Below the pieces are notes generated by a model. That model did not search any database. It had not been told where the DNA came from and saw only the letters and a list, made by a program, of their open reading frames with translations. A DNA stretch of 64,000 bases, from assembly GCF_034424315.1 (NCBI RefSeq), contig NZ_CP139972.1, positions 1,116,001 through 1,180,000 of the forward strand. The letters run 5' to 3'. Positions 45,521 to 55,300 of this stretch are shown here, piece after piece. A program made the translations under genes and the position numbers. Position 1 is the stretch's first letter. Every line of letters starts with the position of its first letter. The stretch is from Chitinophaga sancti (GTDB lineage Bacteria > Bacteroidota > Bacteroidia > Chitinophagales > Chitinophagaceae).

Positions 45521-47149
45521 TTAATTTATTTTTAGCGCGATCGCATAAGACAACGCCGGTCGATCAGGAAGTTCAATCAACAAGCCCTCCGGATTACGAC
45601 TGAATTGTAAGGCTGTATTATTTGCAACAAGTGTAACCCTGTTTATATCACCCTTAAAGAATTGGCTCGCTGTTCCTAGGCTTTTTATCAACACTTTTCC
45701 ATCAGCAGGCCATTCCATAATGCTAGCATACAGTACATCGCCTTTCGATGTAAATCTTATATCAGTATGATCATATGGCTTACCTTTTCCTTCATTGAAT
45801 CCCTGTGCCGTTAACGGCGCTGAATTTTCCAGGGAGGCGCCTTCCCCAAAAATTTTCCATGGCCTTGTACCGTAAATACTATCGCCATTTGCTGCCATCC
45901 ACCGACCGATTTCTTCAACAATTTTTCGCTCTTCTTCATCGATAGATCCATTCCCTCTGACGGGGATATTTAACAGCAGGTTGCCATTTTTGCTAACGAT
46001 GTCCACCAGCATCTGGATCACTGTTTTGGCTGTTTTATAGCCTTTGCGGTCGTAGATGGAACGATCATAGTGCCAGTCTCCTATGCAGGTATCTGTTTGC
46101 CATGGTAATGGTTCAATACTGTTACTTTGGCCGCGTTCGATATCCCATACCATGCATTTTCGTTGTTGTGGATCCAGGATCTTTCCGTTAATAACAACAT
46201 CCAGCTTTTTACGTGATTTTACACTACGGTTATAGAAATGTGCAGCAATGCGTAAACCGGCATCGCTGACAGGCCATAAGGGTAATGCCGTGTCATCAAA
46301 ATACATCAGGTCGGGCTCATATTTTTCGATGAGGTCTATAGTACGATTATGGAACTTTTCGCAATAAGCTTTTGAAGGCGGGTATACCCCATTGCCCCAA
46401 TTCCATTGGCGATGGATCGCACCATTGTCATAACCATTTTCGCTCATGGGATGGTTTTGCTCGTAGAGATCCTGCGGATCAAGTCCAGCCCACCATTTAC
46501 CGGTACCCTCTTTTTTAGTAAGTTTCCCGTCATAGGGGATCCCTGCATAGGGCCCTGTTTTATCTGCCCGCTGCGAGGTTTCCATCCAGCTCCAGGTATG
46601 GGCAGCATGGATGCTTACACCAAATCGCAGGCCCTGGTTGCTGGCAGCTTTAGCCCATCCGGCAAGGATGTCTTTTTTAGGGCCAACTTTTAAACTATTC
46701 CAGTTGGGTTGATACTTACTGTCATAGAGGTCCAGGTTATCGTGATGATTAGCCATGGCAATAAAGTACTTTGCTCCTGCCTGTTTATACAGGGAAACTA
46801 ATTCCTCCGGCTGCCATTGTTCTGCTTTCCATTCATTGATGACATCTTTAAAACCAAACCGGGAGGGATGGCCATATTTCTTCAGGTGGAAATTGTAGTG
46901 GCGGTTTCCTTCCATGTACATTTCACGGGCGTACCAATCTCCGTTTTCAGGTTGACATTGGGGGCCCCAATGAGCCCAGATGCCGAACTTTGCATCGGAA
47001 AACCAGTCAGGTGTCCTGAATTGTTCCAGGGAGGTCCAATTGGGCTGAAAAGGGCCATTAATCATTTGATTTTCTCCGTAGGAGAAACGGGGGAGTAATA
47101 ATGCCGTTCCGGCTAAGCCCATTTGTTTTAATAACGTTCTTCTATTCAA
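45521..47149 (-). CDS. GH29 alpha-L-fucosidase, Tat-exported (TTG start)
   Basis: 542 residues. The N-terminus is a twin-arginine-type signal, NRRTLLKQMGLAGTALLLP, so it is probably exported folded. GH29 landmarks follow: WFSDAKFGIWAHWGPQ, AKYFIAMANHHDNLDLYDS, the likely nucleophile Asp in PDLMYFDDTALP (near residue 283), and SKNGNLLLNIPVRGNG late. The C-terminus has a beta-sandwich. GH29 enzymes cleave alpha-L-fucose from glycans with retention. The start is TTG 47149; the next ATG is ten codons in and would remove the twin Arg, and an in-frame stop lies 12 bp upstream. The reaction is family knowledge; the linkage specificity is unknown. Confidence 0.9.
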   Translation of the reverse strand: MNRRTLLKQMGLAGTALLLPRFSYGENQMINGPFQPNWTSLEQFRTPDWFSDAKFGIWAHWGPQCQPENGDWYAREMYMEGNRHYNFHLKKYGHPSRFGFKDVINEWKAEQWQPEELVSLYKQAGAKYFIAMANHHDNLDLYDSKYQPNWNSLKVGPKKDILAGWAKAASNQGLRFGVSIHAAHTWSWMETSQRADKTGPYAGIPYDGKLTKKEGTGKWWAGLDPQDLYEQNHPMSENGYDNGAIHRQWNWGNGVYPPSKAYCEKFHNRTIDLIEKYEPDLMYFDDTALPLWPVSDAGLRIAAHFYNRSVKSRKKLDVVINGKILDPQQRKCMVWDIERGQSNSIEPLPWQTDTCIGDWHYDRSIYDRKGYKTAKTVIQMLVDIVSKNGNLLLNIPVRGNGSIDEEERKIVEEIGRWMAANGDSIYGTRPWKIFGEGASLENSAPLTAQGFNEGKGKPYDHTDIRFTSKGDVLYASIMEWPADGKVLIKSLGTASQFFKGDINRVTLVANNTALQFSRNPEGLLIELPDRPALSYAIALKIN

Positions 47150-47480
47150 GCGTAGAATTTATAAAAGGTTAAGATTTAACCCATATCAAAGATGGTTTTT
47201 TCTTATTGGTTCAGTATTGTACAAAACTAGTTTTCTTTTATAATTTTCCGACATGGGCAATGGATCAGATCTGTTACCTTTTCAAAAAGGGATGATTTTG
47301 CTAACCTTTATTCCTCCTCCCCTATATACCAGCACAAATTCACCATTTTGGAATTTCATTGGAAAGGAAACTCTATTTTTTAAATATGAAGCAATGAAGG
47401 TTGACTCAGGTGAATAGACAATTTGAATGGGTGCAAAGGATTAGTGTTTCATAGTTACTTACCATCAGTTATTTTTAACT
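47150..47480. other. Intergenic region without a visible gene
   Basis: About 331 bp between the fucosidase start and the 3' end of the LytTR regulator. It should contain the fucosidase promoter and the end of the kinase operon. No gene, repeat or clear hairpin was seen. Confidence 0.5.
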
Positions 47481-48230
47481 TCAATACAAAATAGATTTGA
47501 CCAAACCTTTCTTTTGTCTTGAGATTGGAACCTTATGCCCAGCAGCACCTACAATAAGATACCCTGAATCCTCATTTAATATACTTTTGACATGAAACTT
47601 ATTTACTAAATGCGATTGATGGCATCTAATAAAACCATAGGAACTAAGCAGCTCGTCGTATTCATATAAAGGTTTCGATATAAGATGCTCATCGCCATTT
47701 GCAAGAAAAAATGTGGTATAGTTATTTGAAGATACACACCGTAAAATATCCTTAATGGCTATGAAATAAGTTTCTTTCAAGGTTGACAGCGCAATCTTGT
47801 CTTCAGTATTCGATGATGTGTTATCCAATAAACTGAGTAGATTCTTTAATCTCAAATTTTGTCTCTTAACCTGGACTGAATTTTCAATCTTTTCTACAGC
47901 GGCTTTAAGCTCGGCACTATTGATCGGTTTCAGTATATAGTCCAGGGCCGAAAATTTTACTGCTTTTATACCGTAAGAATCGTAAGCTGTAACGAAAACA
48001 ACATCAAAATAGGGATTATCAAAAGTTTTTAAAAGATCAAATCCATTCATGCCGGGCATTTCGATATCAAGAAATACAACATCCGGCTCCCACTCAATAA
48101 TTTTACTTCTTGCCTCCTCTGCACTGCGTGCAGTGGCGACGATTCCAACCCCTTTACAATGGCGGTTTAGTAATGCCGCTAAATTAGTATTATTGATAGG
48201 TTCATCGTCAACCAGAATTGCCTTTATCAT
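47481..48230 (-). CDS. LytTR-family response regulator
   Basis: 249 residues. Receiver domain 1-120 with DDEP, the phospho-acceptor in PDVVFLDIEMPG near residue 54, VTAYD and LKPI. After a linker, a LytTR DNA-binding domain (about 150-249) has YFIAIKDILRCVSSNNYTTFF, LYEYDELLSSYGFIRCHQSH and a C-terminal GAAGHKVPISRQKKG. It overlaps the kinase gene by 4 bp (ATGA), so the pair is co-translated. It is full length, unlike the regulator cut at the left edge. Probable targets include the thioredoxin gene upstream in the same operon. The DNA site was not seen. Confidence 0.93.
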   Translation of the reverse strand: MIKAILVDDEPINNTNLAALLNRHCKGVGIVATARSAEEARSKIIEWEPDVVFLDIEMPGMNGFDLLKTFDNPYFDVVFVTAYDSYGIKAVKFSALDYILKPINSAELKAAVEKIENSVQVKRQNLRLKNLLSLLDNTSSNTEDKIALSTLKETYFIAIKDILRCVSSNNYTTFFLANGDEHLISKPLYEYDELLSSYGFIRCHQSHLVNKFHVKSILNEDSGYLIVGAAGHKVPISRQKKGLVKSILY

Positions 48231-49675
48231 ATACTTAGCCAGTTGAAAAATGTTAATGTAACTTGGGTTCCTGATTGTATCTCGAAGCCAAGCTTAATTT
48301 TCCCAACACTACTTAGCTTATTTATTGCTTCTATGCGCTTTTGCGTTAGTGATAGTCCATAACCCAACTCATTATTTGGTTTTATACCCTTTCCATTATC
48401 TTTTATAACGATGACGATAGAATCTTTCCCGGCTCCATAACCACACGTAATCGCCAAATGTTTTATTTCACCAATGCCAGAAAGGCCATGTCTGATTGCA
48501 TTTTCAATCAATGGTTGCAATAACATGGTGGGAATTTCTATTTCAGATGTATGCAGCGAATCCTCCACCTTTATATCCCAATTAAAATTGAATCGTAGCG
48601 CTTCCAGGCGAATATAAATTTGCATCATTTCAAGCTCCTGATCGAGGCTATGGAAAACTAGCTGGCTCTTTGATAAAGATTTTCGCAATAATGAACTAAA
48701 CTCATATAAATATTGGTTAGCATCATCAATTTTCCCACTATTCATAAGTCCTTGTATAGAACTCAGTGCATTGAAAGTGAAATGCGGATTCAATAGTGAC
48801 TGTAGCTTGATTGCCGCTTCTTCCAGTTCATGCTGTTTCTTTTCCGACCTGTTAAGATTTCTTTTCAATCGGTTGTTCAGAAAAAATAAAATCAGGACTA
48901 TTAAAGCACCGCAAATACTGATGTAGAAAAATATTGAATTATACCAATACGGCTTAACGGTTATAAAAACAGTTCCTACACTTTCTTTTTGTAATGAATA
49001 GTTAATGCTTAATTGATAGTCACTATTTTCAGTAAGCTTCAAAGACGACATTCCCTGCTTAATTGTTCCTCTTGAAGATTTGTGGGTTTTAAGATTTGTT
49101 AAAGTGTACTCCATTTCCAAATCCCTAAAATCCTTTCTTTCAATAGCTGCAATAGCTACCCTCATACCAGGGCTGACATCAATCTTATCAGTTTCGGAAT
49201 CGTTATTAAATACATAGAAGATGCTTTTGATACCTTTCGACTGATCAAAAAAGTTCAGTTGCGGGATGGCTTTGGGTCTTTTTACAATATACTTTCGCAA
49301 AAGTTTGTTTGTGCCTTGCTCAATGACATCAAAACATATTTCTGAATCCGGCAGCAAGTAAATCTCGGTGTCGCCTGTTAAAACATCTTTATAAGCACTG
49401 CTTGAATCAATATCCACCGAATGTTTGCGAGGATTATATTGTCTTAAATAAATGCCCACATCCAAGGCTGATGTTTTATGAATCTTAAAGAAGCCGCCAA
49501 TCGCTTTTACATTGACGACTTCACGGTTAACGGCAATTTTGATTTCATTGCCAGGTAATCCCGGTGCATCAAACCTCAAATATTCCGTCAAGGGTTTATT
49601 TAACTCCTGTCCACAGACAACCCCACTATAAACAGATAGAAATAAAAGCAGTAGTAAGCATTTTTTATATAGCAT
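48227..49675 (-). CDS. LytS-type sensor histidine kinase with periplasmic sensing region
   Basis: About 482 residues. A signal/membrane segment (LLLLLFLSVYSGVVC) is followed by a periplasmic beta-rich domain of about 220 residues, a transmembrane helix near 250-275 (FFYISICGALIVLILFFL), and a His-kinase core with LNPHFTFNALSSIQGL and the N-box PLIENAIRHGLSG and NGKGIKPNNELGYGLSL. The presence of a periplasmic domain separates it from the 4-TM kinase near 1 kb. Start chosen at ATG 49675; the frame also opens at TTG 49684. It probably reads a periplasmic signal, perhaps redox, since the TlpA-like gene precedes it. Confidence 0.9.
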   Translation of the reverse strand: MLYKKCLLLLLFLSVYSGVVCGQELNKPLTEYLRFDAPGLPGNEIKIAVNREVVNVKAIGGFFKIHKTSALDVGIYLRQYNPRKHSVDIDSSSAYKDVLTGDTEIYLLPDSEICFDVIEQGTNKLLRKYIVKRPKAIPQLNFFDQSKGIKSIFYVFNNDSETDKIDVSPGMRVAIAAIERKDFRDLEMEYTLTNLKTHKSSRGTIKQGMSSLKLTENSDYQLSINYSLQKESVGTVFITVKPYWYNSIFFYISICGALIVLILFFLNNRLKRNLNRSEKKQHELEEAAIKLQSLLNPHFTFNALSSIQGLMNSGKIDDANQYLYEFSSLLRKSLSKSQLVFHSLDQELEMMQIYIRLEALRFNFNWDIKVEDSLHTSEIEIPTMLLQPLIENAIRHGLSGIGEIKHLAITCGYGAGKDSIVIVIKDNGKGIKPNNELGYGLSLTQKRIEAINKLSSVGKIKLGFEIQSGTQVTLTFFNWLSI

Positions 49676-49729
49676 TCTAAACAAGAATATATTAAAACTT
49701 AACAGCTAAAATAATCATATAAATCCTCT

Positions 49730-51004
49730 CTAATACAATTTTGTAATTGAAATCATAGCTTCAAGTTCATTTATAAGCTCAGTATCGGAACTAAATCCAC
49801 TGCTAATGAACCTTATTTTCCCATTTTTATCGATGACAAATTTAGTGGGAAGAGCATTAATTCTGTACAAATTTGCTGTTGAAAAGAGATCAGAATTTGT
49901 TTTGGATGGTGTATCAATCAATACGTTTAGGGGAAAGCCATTTTTCTTTAGGTAGGCTCTGATGCGCGATAATGGATCTTTACCCTGTTCCTGGGTAGCA
50001 ATAAAAATAAACACAACATCCGGTTGTTTACCACTGACTTTCTTCATCGCTGGCATTGAGGCAATACATGGAGCACACCATGTCGCCCAAAAATCTAAAA
50101 CAACCACCTTGCCTTTCAGGTCATCAAGAGAAATCTCTTTTCCATTTACATCACTCAACATGAAGTTTGGCGCCAATTCATCCTTAACAGACTCCTTTAA
50201 AAGCTTATCTTTATAATTGACGGATGTATTGCTTTGAATGGAGTCGAGGATAGCAGTAGATCTGTCTAAACTGCCTGTCCGTATGATGAGCAACTGTTTC
50301 AGCAAATCATTCATTTTAAGGCTGGAATTCCCGATGTTAACCCTGTCAATCAAAATATCGTAAGCCTTTTCAGTTCGGCCCTGCGAAATCAAAAGTTCTG
50401 CATAGAGTTCCAAAGAAGATTGCATGATCTCCTCTGATTTTTTGCCTTGTAATGCCTTTTCCTCATACATGAGGGCTTTTTGTGCTTCATGGTTCAGGTA
50501 TAACGCTGAAGCATACGTCTCATAGTAGGGATATGCCGCCATCTTGATCCACCTTTCCCAAGCTTCTTCAGGAATACTGATCGGCCTTGCAGCCTTGTCA
50601 TCAATATAGGATTCGTAGAGGTCAACCGTTTTTTTTGCTAAGCTTAGTGCATAATCAAAATCAATCTTACGCGTTAATAAGTCGTATGTGCCCATATTCA
50701 TATAGGATGTTTGGTTGAACTTATTTTTTATCGCTTTTATATACTGCTCAAACATAGGATAATTACCGGAAGCCAGATAACTAAGTGCTACCGTACCATG
50801 TAGCACATCTAACTCTTCAGCATTTTTTATTGGATCAAGGTTGTAATCGCTGATTATAGACTGAAGTTCAATTACGTTTTTTTGAGGATTGGTTTCTTTT
50901 GACATTTTTTGAACCCGGTTTTCAAACTTAATTATTCCCTGAGCACTCGAAATCCATGGCATGCAGATAATTAAAGCACTTATAATTATTTTTGTGGTTT
51001 TCAT
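49730..51004 (-). CDS. TlpA/ResA-type periplasmic thioredoxin with N-terminal helical domain
   Basis: 424 residues. Signal peptide about 1-21 (ISSAQG). The first 270 residues are helical (TPR-like). The C-terminal AhpC/TlpA-type thioredoxin fold (about 285-424) has the active site FWATWCAPCIASMP, FIATQEQG and the cis-Pro region INALPTKFVIDKNG. Such proteins reduce disulfides in the periplasm. It lies 54 bp upstream of the kinase gene (45 bp from its earliest possible start) in the same orientation, so it is likely part of a redox-sensing operon with the LytS/LytTR pair. Activity is inferred from the intact CxxC. Confidence 0.9.
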   Translation of the reverse strand: MKTTKIIISALIICMPWISSAQGIIKFENRVQKMSKETNPQKNVIELQSIISDYNLDPIKNAEELDVLHGTVALSYLASGNYPMFEQYIKAIKNKFNQTSYMNMGTYDLLTRKIDFDYALSLAKKTVDLYESYIDDKAARPISIPEEAWERWIKMAAYPYYETYASALYLNHEAQKALMYEEKALQGKKSEEIMQSSLELYAELLISQGRTEKAYDILIDRVNIGNSSLKMNDLLKQLLIIRTGSLDRSTAILDSIQSNTSVNYKDKLLKESVKDELAPNFMLSDVNGKEISLDDLKGKVVVLDFWATWCAPCIASMPAMKKVSGKQPDVVFIFIATQEQGKDPLSRIRAYLKKNGFPLNVLIDTPSKTNSDLFSTANLYRINALPTKFVIDKNGKIRFISSGFSSDTELINELEAMISITKLY

Positions 51005-51047
51005 ACGCTATTTTTTCATTTATTACTGGTTCCTTCAAACGTTCTGG

Positions 51048-51114
51048 AACTCATTTCGTAATTACCATTTAGGTATTGATTATCAATTTACAATACCTGT
51101 TTATGAAATGAGTT
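51048..51114. repeat. Palindromic element A, copy 2, with nested hairpins
   Basis: AACTCATTTC (51048-51057) pairs with GAAATGAGTT (51105-51114), and inside it AGGTATTG (51071-51078) pairs with CAATACCT (51091-51098). The inner core TTGATTATCAAT matches the block at 12561-12604. It is a nested interrupted palindrome just upstream of the TlpA-like gene start (51004), with no coding sequence. Confidence 0.65.
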
Positions 51115-51465
51115 TTAATAAGATGTATGAAAGAATTTCAAAAGTAAAATGTTCAAATAGTCCTGACAACCTGAGATGTGAAACTGGTATGAATGAATGT
51201 GAATTAAGTTAAATATCCTCAATGAGTAAATGCCAAGGAATGTAACGTCTATGAAAACCATATAAGAAAAATCAACAAACAACAATCCTGATCCCTTATT
51301 GACAGGATGTTCTAAGAGACCTATATTAATATAAGGTATTAACGTGTTGTGCTATTAAGCAAGGGCGTATTTCACGCTGGCAATTTTCCTGCCATTTATG
51401 TGATAAATTTATCTTCTAACCCAGCAAATTAGGCCACCTTATTTACTGAGGAATAACAGCAGGAT
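51115..51465. other. Intergenic region between the TlpA-like gene and the glycosyltransferase gene
   Basis: About 350 bp without a gene. A 19-bp block TTAACGTGTTGTGCTATTA (51339-51357) recurs with one change at 62278-62296, beyond the other end of the peptide-synthetase operon. Confidence 0.5.
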
Positions 51466-52353
51466 TTACAATACACCTTCAAACCATAACCCTTCTGTAT
51501 CCGATTCCTGCACACTTCTCAGGAAAGGCTTTTCATTATCGATATACAGCGCTGCATCCGGGTAAGGCAGCCGTTTATCTCTGATACATTGTTCAGCAAA
51601 ATCACTTCTGATTAATGTCTTGTCCTTCACATTTGCCTCAAATGCTTTCAGCTTGGTGAATGCATTAGCAGCCGGCTGCAACCAGGAATGATGGAAGCCC
51701 ATAAATTCATCGGGACAATGTATGGTTTGCTCCAAGCCGCCGGATATACCTTTCTTCCGCAGATAATCACCGGTGAATGGCATTTTATGGAAATACTTTC
51801 CTGTCATGATATAGGTTCTGTAACTGAAATTCCGCATACCATGACTTTTATCTGAAAACATATTAAGATAGAATACAGAGAAATGCAATTTCACCGTAAT
51901 GATCTGATGCTTCTTTACGGTATCTACAATCCTGTCTGCCAGCCGGCTGTCAAGGAATTCATCCAGGTCTGAGAGGATAATGATATCTTCTTCTCCTGCC
52001 ACATCTCTCAGTATGTTGCAGGTGTTACGCTGCATCGCTTCATTATGATAACCCATGTTATGCGTAAGCAGATGCCAGTACCACTGGTCAAACTGTTCCG
52101 GCGGACAAGTATCAGGATGATAGTAGGACTGATCCGGCAGCGCAGGTTTAAACAGGCTGCCGGCAGTGATCTTATGATATTTTACTTTGTCATTTAAGGT
52201 GGAAGTATCAAAGTTATAAGGCTTGTCTTCATAACTGAAATTCTTATCTGCCTCACATAAATGAAGTTCATCAATCCAGTAACCGGCTTCTCTGATCTTC
52301 ATGGCTGCTATTTTATGCTCATTGAAAAAGGGGCAGTATTCCAATATCTTCAT
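51466..52353 (-). CDS. GT17-like glycosyltransferase
   Basis: 295 residues. The N-terminus reads YCPFFNEHKIAAMKIREAG and LHLCEADKNFSYEDKPYNF, the GT17 pattern (beta-1,4-mannosyl-glycoprotein GlcNAc-transferase group). The DxD-type site is in IIILSDLDEF near residue 126. The C-terminus has GFHHSWLQPAANAFTK. GT17 enzymes transfer a sugar from an NDP donor; bacterial members are poorly known. It is the last gene of the peptide-synthetase operon, 12 bp after the NRPS stop, so it may decorate the peptide. Lipid or wall glycosylation is an alternative. Acceptor unknown. Confidence 0.8.
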   Translation of the reverse strand: MKILEYCPFFNEHKIAAMKIREAGYWIDELHLCEADKNFSYEDKPYNFDTSTLNDKVKYHKITAGSLFKPALPDQSYYHPDTCPPEQFDQWYWHLLTHNMGYHNEAMQRNTCNILRDVAGEEDIIILSDLDEFLDSRLADRIVDTVKKHQIITVKLHFSVFYLNMFSDKSHGMRNFSYRTYIMTGKYFHKMPFTGDYLRKKGISGGLEQTIHCPDEFMGFHHSWLQPAANAFTKLKAFEANVKDKTLIRSDFAEQCIRDKRLPYPDAALYIDNEKPFLRSVQESDTEGLWFEGVL

Positions 52354-52365
52354 ACAAATAAATAT

Positions 52366-55300
52366 TTAGGGATTGTTTGTGTTGATTATATGTAACAAAT
52401 GTTGCCGGAATGACCTGAAAAGCGCTGCGATCGTACTTTGATAGAAATGTGTCTGACTATAGTAAAAAGTTAATTTCGGGCCTTCATGGTCTGATACGGC
52501 AGTGATATTAATCAGGTAAGCCGACGGATTTTCCGGGTCATGTGTAAGCCCTGCAGGTAATTGCAGCGGTGTAAAGAAATCATTGTCCTGTACTGCAGGA
52601 ACCAGATTCAGATAATGGAACAATACCGGACAGGCAGGCTCCTGCCCCGGATGCAGTGGTGATGATGGTGCCAGATGCTTTAACACAAAATAATCCAGTC
52701 CGCCTTTGGGCACTTTCAGCAATGTATCTTTTACTGCCTGAACAGTAGCCCTGTAGTTGCCCTCCACCGGGGCAGCAGCTTCCAGGCATACGGGATAGGC
52801 GCCCGCAAAAAAGCCAACAGTTTTTTGAATATCCACTTCAGGGAAGAAAGACTCCCGTTGTGCGCTCATCACATACAGCGACAGGGTTTTACGCTCCTGC
52901 AAGTCCCTGCAGGCGCAATAAAAAGCAGACAACAGAATAGTGAAGATATTAGCTTTGTAATGTGCAACAGCATCATGCAAAAGAGAGCTTTCCGCTTTTG
53001 TTGTGATAGCAGCTGATTCAAAGTAAGTCATCTCTTTCTGCAAGGGTTTAGTGCCGGGGAACATGTCCGGAAGAAATGGGCTTCCCTTTCGCAGCACCTG
53101 ATTCCAATATGCGGCGGCAGTTTTGAATCTGCCCTTTTGTGCATATTGCTCCAGCCGCAGGCACCATTCAGCATAGGATGCGCCGGTGCTGACGGGGGCG
53201 TGTGCTGCAGGTTCAAGGCAACGCTGCCTGAACTCACCAATGAAAACCTGCCAGGAAATACCATCCGAGATGAGATGATGAAACAAAAAGAATAACACCT
53301 GCCGGCCCGGTGCCAGATAGTTTTCAAACAATACTACTTTGAACAAAGGTCCTTCCGTTAGTAGAAATTGATGCTGTAAGGCGCTGCAGTGGCCGGTAAT
53401 GGCCTGTTGGTGCTCATCCGCCGGTATCTGCGCGAGATCAGTCTGCATAAAATAATCACCTGCTTTCAGCTGCCGGTAACATTGACGCCATTGCCCCCCC
53501 GGCATTTCCACAAAGTGGGATGTCAATACCGGATGATTCTCCAGGATGCCCTGTAAAGCAGCCTGCATGGTTTCAATGGCAACTGTCTGTGTCAACGCTA
53601 TCAGAAACGGGCTGTTGAAAATATTATGATTGCGCAGCTTCCGCTGAAAGAAACGTTGCTGTACAGCAGATAAGGGATATCCCTGTTGCTGATGACCGAA
53701 AACTACCGGATTCTTTACCTTTTGTTTTTTCTTACCGGCCACCTGCTGTAAACTGATAACAGCAGCCAGTTCCCCGATAGTAGGATAATTGAACAGGTCA
53801 TTCACTGTGAGCACAAAACCATCCTGGAGCAGCAAACTGACTACCTGTAATGCTTTCAGGGAATGGCCGCCAAGAGTGTAGAAATTATCCCGGATACTTA
53901 CTTTTTCAAGACCAAACACTTTTCTCCATACCGCTGCAATGGCGTGTTCTTTGGGTGTTGCGGGAGATACAAACGGCTGTTCCTGCCTGCCGGCATATTC
54001 ACCGGAAACAGTTAATTCATCTGCAATCTCCGTCAGTGCCTTCCTGTTGATCTTGCCGTTGGTATTCAAGGGCAGCCTTTGCAACCGGATGAACAAGTCC
54101 GGTATCATATAGTGAGGAAGGCGTTTTCCCAGGTATGATTTCAGTGTTGCCGACTCCAGTTCATCTCTCCCGCTGAACCAGGCACAGAGGGTCTTCTCTT
54201 TAGTATGGATATTTTCTTTAACAGCAACGGCACATTGTTCTATATCAGGGTGCATGCCCAACAAGGCTTCAATCTCTCCAGGCTCTATCCTGAATCCGCG
54301 GATTTTTACCTGTTGATCGGCCCTTCCGAGAAATACGATGTTACCATCTTCCTGCCATTTTACAAGGTCTCCGGTTTTATACAGCAGCGTACCAGGATTA
54401 AAGGGATTCTCCGGAAAACGCTCCTTGTTCAAGGCAGGCCTGTTCCAGTATCCGGAGCCAATTCCATCTCCTGACAGATACAATTCTCCGGGCACGCCAA
54501 CAGGATTGATAGTATTGCTGTGGTTAAATACATAAGCTTGTGTGCCGGACAGCGGTACGCCAATAGGGATGCAGTTTGTGTCAGTTACCTCACTAACGGT
54601 ATATGCTGTACTGAATACTGTATTCTCCGTAGGACCGTAAACGTGAATCACCTTATCTGTGCCAAGATTCGCCAATGCCATCTTTACATGCACAGGAGAT
54701 ACCTGCTCACCGCCAAACAACAGTTTTCTTACTGTCTGAAAGCACTCCGGACAGTGTTGCATATATACATTGAATAAGGCTGTAGTGATGAACATAACGG
54801 TGATATGATTATCACGGATCAATGTTTCCAGCTGCTCTGTATCTGAAATGCTTTCCTGCTTCATCAGCACCAGGGTGGCTCCATTCAACAGGGAACCGAA
54901 AATATCAAAGACTGACCCGTCAAAAACATAATTGGAGACCTGTAAAATACTATCCGCTTCGCTGATGTCGATATAGTTGGTTTGCACAACCGTTCGTATC
55001 ACATTATAATGCTCTATGGCAACACCTTTGGGCTCACCCGTCGAACCGGATGTATACATAATATAGGCGGGACCGGGAGACGCTGCGGCAGGTACTGTAA
55101 GTGCAGCTGCCGGTACTTCATTTTCCGTATCTATAATAAGCATCTTACCTGTAAAAGGAATATTTACAGATGAATATACCTGGTAAGTAGTCAGGCAGAT
55201 ACTGGCTGTACTATCCTGCAACATAAAGGCTATTCTTTCTGACGGATAGTCGGGATCTACAGGCACATAAGTGGCGCCGATTCTTAATATTGCCCAGATA

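Noticed and set aside
22347..47300. 18-bp identity AAAAGGGATGATTTTGCT at about 22348 and 47286
   Set aside because: An isolated short match in AT-rich DNA with unrelated surroundings; consistent with chance.
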